From IMG/VR virus record IMGVR_UViG_3300017751_000019, positions 1 through 56,405 of that record: a stretch of 56,405 nt of DNA; one strand, given 5' to 3'. The DNA is from a virus. The notes under the pieces are model-generated. The model saw only the letters and a program-made list of their open reading frames with translations, was not told the origin of the DNA and ran no database searches. Numbering within the stretch: position 1 is the stretch's first letter; each line of letters begins with the position of its first letter. Shown here in pieces: positions 23,571-30,028 of this stretch. The position numbers were made by a program, and so were the translations under genes.

Positions 23571-23807
23571 TCAGTGCGCCGTCCTCTTGATGGACATCAT
23601 GTCAAAGACCTTGCCCTTCACGAGTTCTAAGTGGCCAAGGATACGGCTGGGATCATCCATTATGTCCTCGGACATACCTATGAATATGCCCTCAGAATCT
23701 TCGCTCATTACTCGAGCGAGGACGACTACGTTTTGGATGTCGCCTCCATTATCTTTAAGCTCAGTTACCATCTCTTCTAGTGTGTCAATGTAACATTCAT
23801 TGCTCAT
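23571..23807 (-). CDS. Unknown 78-residue acidic protein
   Basis: A small acidic protein with a central hydrophobic strand (I-Q-N-V-V-V-L-A-R-V-M), a following acidic loop and a helix. It overlaps the Hjc-like gene by 11 bases. Its length and V-V-L-A-R-V-M-S-E-D pattern suggest a small sensor or partner protein, but no family is recognised. Confidence 0.65.
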   Translation of the reverse strand: MSNECYIDTLEEMVTELKDNGGDIQNVVVLARVMSEDSEGIFIGMSEDIMDDPSRILGHLELVKGKVFDMMSIKRTAH

Positions 23808-24165
23808 GCTTAACCTCTCCTGTGAGGATTAAGTATGCGCGATAAATATCCTTCCAGTCGTCCAGCCTCATGATGACTAACGAATCTTTTGTATCGACAT
23901 TATTCTTGCGGGTGATTACTACTGGTGCGTCGGGGCATTGCCTTGCCTTAATGCCTCTCTCAGCCTGCTCCATTGCGGAGTAGACAGATGCCTTCTCTGT
24001 TCTCTTGGCCTCTACCCATACGTCAGGAGTGCCATACAGATCAGCCATCTGGATGTCACCAAAACCGCCGCCGCTCAACGGCGAGCGGTTGACGGGGATA
24101 CCAAGGTTATCGGTGAGATACTTAGCCAGTTCAACTTCGTATCCGTTACCTTTGCGGACACTCAC
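23797..24165 (-). CDS. Hjc-like PD-(D/E)XK nuclease
   Basis: A 122-residue nuclease. The catalytic set is visible: E11 in the first helix, G-D37 in G-G-F-G-D-I-Q, D48 in T-P-D-V-W, and E52-A-K54. This order (E...D...ExK) matches archaeal-type Holliday junction resolvases and VRR-like phage nucleases. It would cut branched or replicating DNA. Starts at GTG in an overlap with the HTH/zinc gene. With the RuvC-like enzyme at 24692 the phage has two unrelated candidate resolvases on opposite strands. Confidence 0.75.
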   Translation of the reverse strand: MSVRKGNGYEVELAKYLTDNLGIPVNRSPLSGGGFGDIQMADLYGTPDVWVEAKRTEKASVYSAMEQAERGIKARQCPDAPVVITRKNNVDTKDSLVIMRLDDWKDIYRAYLILTGEVKHEQ

Positions 24166-24458
24166 TCGTCCTCATAACCTCTATCGGCTCGGCACTTCTT
24201 GCAGTAGTACCAGTTTTTAGGGCGCAGCTCTGTGGACTTGCAGTCCATACAAGGACGCTCCCACATAGCTACCGTTACTTTGCGTGCAACAACATATTTA
24301 GCGCCTTCAAAATCACGTAGTCCTTCTCGGACTAGAATTCTTTTAAGAGTATCGACACACACATCTAATCTGCGTGCGGCTTCAGTAAGGGTAACTTGCG
24401 CGTGATGTTCAGTTAGCCAAGTCATGTTGTCGTCAGTGATCTCGACGACTCTAGGCAA
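24162..24458 (-). CDS. HTH protein with C-terminal zinc ribbon
   Basis: A 98-residue protein. Residues 22-48 form a helix-turn-helix (V-T-L-T-E-A-A-R-R-L-D-V-C-V-D-T-L-K-R-I-L), and the C-terminus has C-M-D-C and C-K-K-C pairs, a treble-clef or zinc-ribbon pattern. It probably binds DNA. Starts at TTG, with GGGAG 9 bases before it. It leads the minus-strand nuclease/lysis operon behind the regulated divergent promoter. Confidence 0.7.
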   Translation of the reverse strand: MPRVVEITDDNMTWLTEHHAQVTLTEAARRLDVCVDTLKRILVREGLRDFEGAKYVVARKVTVAMWERPCMDCKSTELRPKNWYYCKKCRADRGYEDE

Positions 24459-24494
24459 CTTAAAACTCTCCCATGTAAGTTAGTTGTGCTTTGC

Positions 24495-24522
24495 ATTGTA
24501 GCACTAAGGTGACACTTAGCAA
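24495..24522 (-). promoter_or_regulatory. Leftward promoter of the nuclease/lysis operon
   Basis: On the minus strand: TTGCTA (24517-24522), 16 bases, TACAAT (24495-24500). The spacer contains AGTGTCACCTTA, a half-operator. The full operator at 24531 lies just upstream of the -35. Confidence 0.55.
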
Positions 24523-24530
24523 CAAATAAC

Positions 24531-24544
24531 ACACCTAAAGGTGT
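24531..24544. promoter_or_regulatory. Operator palindrome between divergent promoters
   Basis: ACACCTAAAGGTGT, a perfect 14-base inverted repeat and the reverse complement form of the core found at 12741 and 28155. It sits between the leftward promoter (24495-24522) and the rightward one (24551-24579), so one bound protein could control both. Confidence 0.7.
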
Positions 24545-24550
24545 ATAAAG

Positions 24551-24579
24551 TTGACATTTGGTTCGATTCATGATAATTT
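24551..24579 (+). promoter_or_regulatory. Rightward promoter
   Basis: TTGACA (24551-24556) with TAATTT after 17 bases (24574-24579); GATAAT (24572-24577) is an alternative -10 with a short 15-base spacer. It reads toward the RuvC-like gene but meets a terminator first. Confidence 0.6.
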
Positions 24580-24584
24580 AACGT

Positions 24585-24665
24585 CTGTGACTTAGTTAGA
24601 GTTACTTCAACTGATTTACTCCCCTATTAACCCTGCTCTGGCTGACGCCTCGCAGGGTTTTTTTT
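24585..24665 (+). ncRNA. Possible short leader RNA or attenuator
   Basis: The rightward promoter and the terminator at 24629-24665 would produce an RNA of about 80 bases with no open frame of note. It is either a stand-alone small RNA or a leader that limits RuvC-like gene expression until read-through. Inferred from promoter and terminator only. Confidence 0.35.
24629..24665 (+). terminator. Terminator before the RuvC-like gene
   Basis: AACCCTGC and GCAGGGTT pair perfectly, with an inner GGC-TGAC-GCC stem in the loop, followed by eight T. It lies 27 bases upstream of the RuvC-like start codon, so transcription must pass it or start beyond it. Confidence 0.85.
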
Positions 24666-24691
24666 AAGTCTTAATTAAAGGTTTATTTAAA

Positions 24692-25153
24692 GTGACGTCA
24701 CAGACGATCCTCGGCTTAGACCTCGCATCCAAAACTGGTTGGGCTCACTCTAATGGTAACGGCGGGGTGATAGACCTACGCAATAAAGAAAAAGACTGGG
24801 GCCAGATGGCTGTTAAGTTTCACAGCAACCTGAGTTTCATTATTGAATCTGATAAACCTGACCGTATAATCTCTGAGCTTCCCCCTAACCGTTTACTCGG
24901 TGCCGCACGAATGATTCTCCTTGGCTTGCATTGGCAGGCGAGAGGGATTGCAAAAAGCTACGGCATTCCTTTCTCCAATGTAGCTGTCCCCACACTAAAG
25001 AAGTGGGCAACAGGATCAGGAAAGGCAGACAAGAAAGACATGATAAGAGCAGCTTGCGATCTCGGCTGGCAACAACCGCTCGATGACAACCATGCCGACG
25101 CCATCTTGATCTGCAAGTGGGGTGAAGAATGTTTCAAGGAGTCAAAAGAGTGA
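24692..25153 (+). CDS. RuvC-like Holliday junction resolvase
   Basis: A 153-residue RNase H-fold nuclease of the RuvC type found in many phages. Acidic catalytic residues: D10 in I-L-G-L-D-L-A-S-K-T-G-W-A, E62 in I-I-S-E-L-P-P-N, and a C-terminal pair in D-D-N-H-A-D-A-I-L-I. It would resolve branched DNA from replication or recombination before packaging. Starts at GTG, with AAAGG 10 bases before it. It is the first gene of a two-gene unit on the plus strand. Confidence 0.88.
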   Translation: MTSQTILGLDLASKTGWAHSNGNGGVIDLRNKEKDWGQMAVKFHSNLSFIIESDKPDRIISELPPNRLLGAARMILLGLHWQARGIAKSYGIPFSNVAVPTLKKWATGSGKADKKDMIRAACDLGWQQPLDDNHADAILICKWGEECFKESKE

Positions 25154-25350
25154 CGATAGAATTAGAACCTATGGACGCAAGTCGCAAGGATAACTACACG
25201 GCAGATGATTGGAAGGCTTTGGGTAGGGCTTGGGCGGACAAGGAGCCAGAGTTAAAAGCTATGACCGATGAACTAAGGCGCGTGTTCCCCGGTTCTTACG
25301 TTACTTATATTGGGCCTAACCGTAATCTGAAAAAAACAGGCTTAGAGTAA
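25150..25350 (+). CDS. Unknown 66-residue protein
   Basis: A small charged protein (D-D-W-K-A-L-G-R-A-W-A-D-K-E-P-E-L helix, then a beta hairpin ending in P-N-R-N-L-K). The GTG at 25150 overlaps the RuvC-like stop (GTGA), with AAGGAG 9 bases before it; an upstream ATG at 25129 is less likely. Its 3' end overlaps the convergent oxygenase gene by 35 bases. No family is recognised. Confidence 0.6.
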   Translation: MTIELEPMDASRKDNYTADDWKALGRAWADKEPELKAMTDELRRVFPGSYVTYIGPNRNLKKTGLE

Positions 25351-25837
25351 ACCTAAATGATGGTGCCGAGGACGAAGGCGGCCTAAGTGCATGAGGCACA
25401 TTCTTGTCCAGCCATAAAACTTGACCGGGAACAAACGGAATACAGGCGTGAATGTCCACGCCGTTGTCCTCATAGATTATTGTCTCGCCCGCCCAGTCTT
25501 GCTCCCAATCGTGATTAACGTAATACACAAGCGTGTGCTGATTAGGGTGGGCGTGAACAAAGTGGACGTTGTGGGGTGTCGTCAAGTTCACCCAGCATGA
25601 GTCTTGAGGACGACCCCCAATCAAATCCAATAGTCGCTTATCTTTTATCATCTGGAAAAACCCAAGCCGACTAACGTCCTCTTCACTGTAAGCGGAGCAA
25701 AGATACTTATGTCGCTCCGCCTTTGTGCCTTGTCTATCAGAATTGCCAATGTAATAGCGTGAGTTAATTACGAAATCAAACACGGATTGCTGATCAGCAA
25801 AAGACAAAGCATCGCGTATGGTAGTATAGCGGCTCAT
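25316..25837 (-). CDS. 2OG-Fe(II) oxygenase superfamily protein (3 of 4), HxH variant
   Basis: A 173-residue P4H-like enzyme. The fold signature is clear: H-T-L-V-Y-Y-V-N-H-D-W, then W-A-G-E-T-I-I-Y-E-D, P-G-Q-V-L-W-L-D, V-P-H149 and R162. The first iron motif, however, reads H95-A-H97, where HxD is expected, so iron binding may use a different residue, or activity may be altered. The start at 25837 overlaps the previous stop (ATGA). It sits at the end of the replication operon. Substrate unknown. Confidence 0.8.
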   Translation of the reverse strand: MSRYTTIRDALSFADQQSVFDFVINSRYYIGNSDRQGTKAERHKYLCSAYSEEDVSRLGFFQMIKDKRLLDLIGGRPQDSCWVNLTTPHNVHFVHAHPNQHTLVYYVNHDWEQDWAGETIIYEDNGVDIHACIPFVPGQVLWLDKNVPHALRPPSSSAPSFRFTLSLFFSDYG

Positions 25838-26016
25838 ACACGAGCCCTGTTGCCGCACCGAGGGCATGGTTTGATAATTACCTTGTGTCTGGGCTCGCAT
25901 TTACAATAGACCATGTTCTCTTCCTCGTCAGCAACATGGCTGAGATTGTACCCAGCCTTCGGTTGCAGAAACTTTTTAGGGTTAAGCTGTTTCAAGTCAC
26001 GATTAGTTAGCTTCAT
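25834..26016 (-). CDS. Small zinc-ribbon-like protein
   Basis: A 60-residue protein with a basic helical N-terminus (L-K-Q-L-N-P-K-K-F-L) and a C-terminal C-K-C plus C-P-R-C pattern, a probable zinc ribbon. It overlaps the PrimPol gene by 14 bases and the oxygenase gene by 4. It could be an accessory of the replication protein; function is unknown. Confidence 0.65.
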   Translation of the reverse strand: MKLTNRDLKQLNPKKFLQPKAGYNLSHVADEEENMVYCKCEPRHKVIIKPCPRCGNRARV

Positions 26017-27919
26017 TGATGCCTAACCACTCGTTGATTACGTCTAATGGACGAGATAGTTCTTGGCTGATGTCCACCGGGCCACGACCATCAAGTGCCA
26101 TCTCTTTAGCTCGCTGTTTGGTAGAATAGCTGCTTACCAATTTCTTCTTGCCGGATACTTTGTGGACGGCCCAGCCGATGAACTGGATGGGATCATGCAC
26201 CTCTGTCCACTCACGCACCTTGCCGTATCGAATCTCAAGAGCCATCGCAACATACCAATCCTTTGACAGCTTAGCCTCTAGCGCATCCATAGGTGGACGC
26301 TCGTACTTGTCATTCCACATGCCAGCTTTTTGCTTGGCTGTTTCCTCGTCCCTGTAGATTTGGGTGACACGGATTTGAGTTTCGAGGACAGTGAGCTGGT
26401 TGGTTGAGCCCGCTTCTCGTCCTAGTCCATCGTCTCCGGGCTTGTTGCTGTGGTGCAACATGATGACGGTCATGCCTGCATTACGAAGCCGCAGTGCAAG
26501 CCTATTTATCTCTGACCATTCCTCTGCTGAGTTCTCGCTCATGCCAGACCATGCTGTACGTATAGTGTCGAACACAACGATCTCTGGCTTGTAGTACTCA
26601 ACCCAACCCGACATCTCACGAAGACCAGCGGCGGTGCGCATATTTATTTCCTTGTCCTCGAGCCAAGGTGTCCAGACGGAGAACCTATCCTCTGCGTCTC
26701 CAAACATTTCTCGAAGGTCTCCAAGGCGACGACCAAGGTCGCCTTGGCTTAATTCAAAGTCGAAGTAAAGTACACGCGCAGGCTTGTGACACTCGAATGG
26801 GCCGAAGTATCTAGCCCCCGCCGAGAGCGCATATAAGGCGTGCTGGAGGAACATTGTTTTACCTGAGCCCGAGTATCCATGTATCTGAATAATGGTGTTA
26901 GGACGCAACCAAGGCTCGAGAAAGTACTGCCTGTTCTTGCCCTGTTCAATTAGGCCATCGGCATCGGTGACGGTGATCAGTTTCCGCTCACGTTTCTCAC
27001 CATCAAAGACTTCAATGTCGGGACGCTTATAGATGTACTCACCAGAGTTCGGATCGAAACGCTCTGGATGATTACGCCGCTCCATGCGTTCAACACTATC
27101 GAGAGTGTCCTCAAATTCTTTGTCGCGTAGATGTTCGCGGAAGAAGTGATCCATGAATGCGCGGCAACGAACACGAAGCTCGGGGCCGAATGCACCTTGC
27201 AGTACACATTCAGATGCGTATCTCATTACACGTTCGTTGCGACCATTCCCTTGGCCAGCAGGAATCTTTCCATCCTTAAATCCACGCTTCTTTACAAAGG
27301 CTTCTGTGCGCTCCCACTCTGTCATGAGTGCGGTGGGATCGAAACGTATATCGGTAAGGTTTAAGTCCTCAAACACAAACTCATTCTTGGCGTCCACAGA
27401 GTTGCTTGGCGACCAGTCCTTCCATACGGGCATGTCATCGAACATGTCGAGGCCAGAGGGGATGCACCATTTGTAGTTTAACGAGGGTGGTAGTAGTGCA
27501 TAGCTACCATCTCCACGGAAATCTAGCCCGTTAGTCCGAGGCCAATCCGAACCAGTGGAATTACCTCCGGCTCTTGGGCCTCGGCGTACACCATCACGAG
27601 GATGGGTAAACCATAGGTGACATCCTCGCTTAGTGGACACGCGAATAGGTGAACGCATATCACAGCTTAATGCTGAGCTAAGCGCCTCATCGTTATCGCA
27701 GTCCACAATGACAACACCTGAAACCTCACCTGTTACCACGGCTATGTTGGCGTCAGGCCAAGTGGTAAACCACTGCTCTACCTCTTCATGAGTGGGTTGT
27801 CGATTTTGATACTCCTTCCACCTTATTGCAGGGCGCTTTGTATCAGGTCGTATTGGAATGATTGAGAGACCTTGTTCAAGGTACTCAATCGCTGCATCTA
27901 TCAGTGACTCTTGTGGCAT
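26003..27919 (-). CDS. PrimPol-RecA-like replication protein
   Basis: A 638-residue fusion. Residues 1-150 form an archaeo-eukaryotic primase/polymerase domain: D73-x-D75 in V-I-V-D-C-D-N-D, H101 in G-C-H-L-W-F, and G-L-D-F-R-G-D-G-S-Y-A-L-L-P-P-S (131-146). Residues about 335-560 are a RecA/AAA_25-type ATPase with Walker A G-Y-S-G-S-G-K-T (348-355), Walker B I-V-V-F-D-T, and M-L-H-H-S-N. The C-terminus has a short HTH-like region. It probably primes and unwinds DNA at the phage origin, like RepA-type primase-helicases. No replicative DNA polymerase is seen in the window, so this may be the central replication enzyme. Confidence 0.88.
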   Translation of the reverse strand: MPQESLIDAAIEYLEQGLSIIPIRPDTKRPAIRWKEYQNRQPTHEEVEQWFTTWPDANIAVVTGEVSGVVIVDCDNDEALSSALSCDMRSPIRVSTKRGCHLWFTHPRDGVRRGPRAGGNSTGSDWPRTNGLDFRGDGSYALLPPSLNYKWCIPSGLDMFDDMPVWKDWSPSNSVDAKNEFVFEDLNLTDIRFDPTALMTEWERTEAFVKKRGFKDGKIPAGQGNGRNERVMRYASECVLQGAFGPELRVRCRAFMDHFFREHLRDKEFEDTLDSVERMERRNHPERFDPNSGEYIYKRPDIEVFDGEKRERKLITVTDADGLIEQGKNRQYFLEPWLRPNTIIQIHGYSGSGKTMFLQHALYALSAGARYFGPFECHKPARVLYFDFELSQGDLGRRLGDLREMFGDAEDRFSVWTPWLEDKEINMRTAAGLREMSGWVEYYKPEIVVFDTIRTAWSGMSENSAEEWSEINRLALRLRNAGMTVIMLHHSNKPGDDGLGREAGSTNQLTVLETQIRVTQIYRDEETAKQKAGMWNDKYERPPMDALEAKLSKDWYVAMALEIRYGKVREWTEVHDPIQFIGWAVHKVSGKKKLVSSYSTKQRAKEMALDGRGPVDISQELSRPLDVINEWLGINEAN

Positions 27920-28109
27920 TCATCTCACCTTTAAAGTAATCGTCAATTTTAATTTGTGGTTCAACTTCCTTTATCCGCTCAATAATCCTGCTCGACATCA
28001 TGCCTTGAGCAATCCATCGGTAAGGAGTTGTGCGACTTATTCCAAGTGCCGAAGCTAAAGCGGCGGCACCGCCACAGTCGTCAACGAGTTTCTCAATGTT
28101 TAGTTTCAT
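27885..28109 (-). CDS. Cro/YdaS-like HTH regulator
   Basis: A 74-residue protein. Residues about 9-35 form a helix-turn-helix (C-G-G-A-A-A-L-A-S-A-L-G-I-S-R-T-T-P-Y-R-W-I-A-Q-G-M), typical of Cro/C1/YdaS proteins, followed by I-I-E-R-I-K. It is divergent from the recombination operon with the operator palindrome between them, and overlaps the PrimPol gene by 35 bases. It is a good candidate for the protein that binds the TGACACC palindrome; that is inference. Confidence 0.8.
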   Translation of the reverse strand: MKLNIEKLVDDCGGAAALASALGISRTTPYRWIAQGMMSSRIIERIKEVEPQIKIDDYFKGEMNATRVTDRCSD

Positions 28110-28133
28110 TTTTACTCTTTCGTTATTTATTAG

Positions 28134-28170
28134 TTGACACTGTCGTACTAATGTGACACCTTTAGGTGTC
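28134..28170 (+). promoter_or_regulatory. Operator/promoter of the divergent switch region
   Basis: TTGACA at 28134-28139 and the palindrome GACACCTTTAGGTGTC at 28155-28170, between the HTH gene (left) and the recombination operon (right). A convincing -10 is not visible at standard spacing. The operator overlaps where a start site would lie, suggesting repression. Confidence 0.6.
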
Positions 28171-28198
28171 TAATGCAACAATTAAAGTGAAGGTTAAT

Positions 28199-28693
28199 AT
28201 GAAATTACGCAAAAGAAGTGCGACGCTTTCGTCGCCAAAGACTATCGTTCCATCAGCCACCCCTACCTATATAGCCTCTGGAATATTTAAAGATGGCCAA
28301 TGGGTTATGGATGCTCCCGAATTTGAGGAGGCCGTCGTTAGCGCAGTGGATTGCCGCGCAAAGATCGATGCACTCAGGGTTCAACTCGATTCAGCGGAAG
28401 CAAAGATTGTCGAGTTAAGTGAGCAGGTGAGTGGCGACACTGAGAAAGACCTCGAGATAAAGGGGTACGGCTTTGATGTAAAGATTAAACGCCGTAACCA
28501 ATATCGATGGGACACACAACGGCTGTCGGAAATATTCAGGAACGATGACTCCTTACCCACGCACGTCAAAAAACAATTATCCGTTGACCGAAAAACTTAT
28601 GAGCGTTTGGATCAGGCGACCAAAAATGTGTTGCGTCCAGCCCTCAATATCGTGAACCAAAAACCATCCCTAAATATTACGAGGAGTAACTAA
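28199..28693 (+). CDS. Conserved phage recombination-operon protein
   Basis: A 164-residue protein. The start at 28199 is chosen because GAAGG lies 6 bases before it; the longer frame would begin with a GTG inside the operator. The middle forms a coiled coil (A-K-I-D-A-L-R-V-Q-L-D-S-A-E-A-K-I-V-E-L), followed by a beta domain (G-Y-G-F-D-V-K-I-K-R-R-N-Q-Y-R-W-D). Similar proteins precede Sak4-type genes in other phages as I recall (DUF7173-like), but no function is known. It overlaps the next gene by one base (TAATG). Confidence 0.65.
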   Translation: MKLRKRSATLSSPKTIVPSATPTYIASGIFKDGQWVMDAPEFEEAVVSAVDCRAKIDALRVQLDSAEAKIVELSEQVSGDTEKDLEIKGYGFDVKIKRRNQYRWDTQRLSEIFRNDDSLPTHVKKQLSVDRKTYERLDQATKNVLRPALNIVNQKPSLNITRSN

Positions 28694-29466
28694 TGGGTAT
28701 GTTCAACTCAACGAGTACGGCAGGTACTCAACATCACAAGACTCTTATCTATGGTCATCATGGGTACGGCAAAACATTTCAGTGCCGTTTCTATGCCGAA
28801 GAGTACGGCAAGGGTTTAATCATCTCTGGTGAGAGCGGCCTCTCGTCTCTGTCAGATGTGGACATCGACTACGTCAAATTCCACGGATGGGATCGCAAGC
28901 ACTGGCCTAACCTTACCGAAGATCAACTCTGCTTCCGTGACATTCTCAAGCTAGTTATGTCGGAGGACTTCAAGTCACAGGGCTACAAGTGGATAGCCAT
29001 TGATAGCCTTACGGAGATGTCTGATAGATGTATGTCAGATGTGGAGAAGTCTTTCGATAACCCCAATGACATGCGCAAGTGGCAAGACTACGAGCGCCAA
29101 ATGATTGGTGCTCTCAAGCTCATTCGAGATATGCCATACGAAATTCTAATGACCTGCTTAGCCAAAGAAGAAAAGAACGACAACGATGCTGTCGAGTACT
29201 GGCCAATGGTTCAGCAAACTAAGGTTGCTAAAAAATTGCCTGCTTTATTTGACCACGTTTTTTGTGGCATCCGAAGCACCGATGAATCCAGTGGCGCTGT
29301 CACTGTTACCCGCCAGATCATTACGGATGATGTCCGTGGATGGAAAGGCAAAACCCGCGATCCTCGTGGTCGTCTATCACCCGTAGAAAAGTGCGGAAAT
29401 GTCGTGGAGTTGCTGAAGAAAATCAACGCACCCACAAGTCAAATTAAAACTGGAGATAAGAAATGA
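28693..29466 (+). CDS. Sak4-like RecA-fold ATPase (AAA_24)
   Basis: A 257-residue single-domain ATPase. Walker A is G-H-H-G-Y-G-K-T at about 21-28, Walker B W-I-A-I-D-S-L-T near 98-105. The G-L-I-I-S-G-E-S-G-L strand resembles AAA_24 phage nucleotide-binding proteins. That family includes Sak4-type single-strand annealing recombinases, which work with a phage SSB. The next two genes are an SSB-like protein and a nuclease, completing a recombination set. The gene overlaps both neighbours. Confidence 0.8.
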   Translation: MGMFNSTSTAGTQHHKTLIYGHHGYGKTFQCRFYAEEYGKGLIISGESGLSSLSDVDIDYVKFHGWDRKHWPNLTEDQLCFRDILKLVMSEDFKSQGYKWIAIDSLTEMSDRCMSDVEKSFDNPNDMRKWQDYERQMIGALKLIRDMPYEILMTCLAKEEKNDNDAVEYWPMVQQTKVAKKLPALFDHVFCGIRSTDESSGAVTVTRQIITDDVRGWKGKTRDPRGRLSPVEKCGNVVELLKKINAPTSQIKTGDKK

Positions 29467-29993
29467 GTAGTTGGAGTTTCGATAAACTAGACCTCGCTAA
29501 TGTATCTGACGAGGGAGGACGAGCCACACTGCGTCCGGGAAACCATTCTGTGAAAATTGCCGAGGCAGAAATTAAAACTACCAAGGCAGGCACAGGCAAA
29601 TACCTTCAAATCAAACTGGCAAACGAAGAAGGCCAGTACGTTACTGATCGTATTAACGTCCATAACCCTAACCCCAAGGCTACCGAGATTGGCCTAGCGC
29701 GATTGAAAAGTCTGCTGACTTTTGGTGGACATCCTTCCCCTGACAAGCCGGGCGACATCAAGTCGATCATCGGCCTCAAGGTTGGTGTCCGTGTTGAACA
29801 GGGTGAAAGCTGGCAGGACAATGATGGCAACGTGCGACCCGGCGGTGGACAGCCTCGCAACAACGGAGCTTTCTTTGCTTTGGATGGAAGCGTCCAGTTG
29901 GGCGAGAGCGAGCCAGCACCTCAAATGGCATCACCTGCCAAGAGCGGTGGTACAGCGGCGGCATCAATGCCGAATGATGACATCCCCTTTTAG
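29463..29993 (+). CDS. SSB-like protein (DUF669 type) with acidic tip
   Basis: A 176-residue protein. The N-terminal domain (S-W-S-F-D-K-L-D-L-A-N-V) and the K-Y-L-Q-I-K-L-A-N-E-E-G core fit DUF669 phage proteins. A Pro/Ala/Ser-rich linker of about 25 residues ends in N-D-D-I-P-F, nearly the conserved tip by which bacterial SSB recruits partner proteins. I therefore read it as a phage single-stranded DNA-binding protein, working with the Sak4-like ATPase it overlaps by 4 bases. Confidence 0.8.
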   Translation: MSSWSFDKLDLANVSDEGGRATLRPGNHSVKIAEAEIKTTKAGTGKYLQIKLANEEGQYVTDRINVHNPNPKATEIGLARLKSLLTFGGHPSPDKPGDIKSIIGLKVGVRVEQGESWQDNDGNVRPGGGQPRNNGAFFALDGSVQLGESEPAPQMASPAKSGGTAAASMPNDDIPF

Positions 29994-30000
29994 TTAGGAT

Positions 30001-30020
30001 GGGGGCAGGTAACTGCCCCC
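30001..30020 (+). other. Perfect eight-pair hairpin before the nuclease gene
   Basis: GGGGGCAG and CTGCCCCC enclose a GTAA tetraloop. It lies 10 bases after the SSB-like stop and 8 bases before the nuclease ATG. No T run follows, so it may block ribosomes, RNases or weakly terminate. Confidence 0.75.
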
Positions 30021-30028
30021 TAATCTCT

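Noticed and set aside
28166-28198. GTG start giving a longer 175-residue protein
   Set aside because: The GTG is inside the operator palindrome and has no ribosome site; the ATG at 28199 has GAAGG at the right distance.
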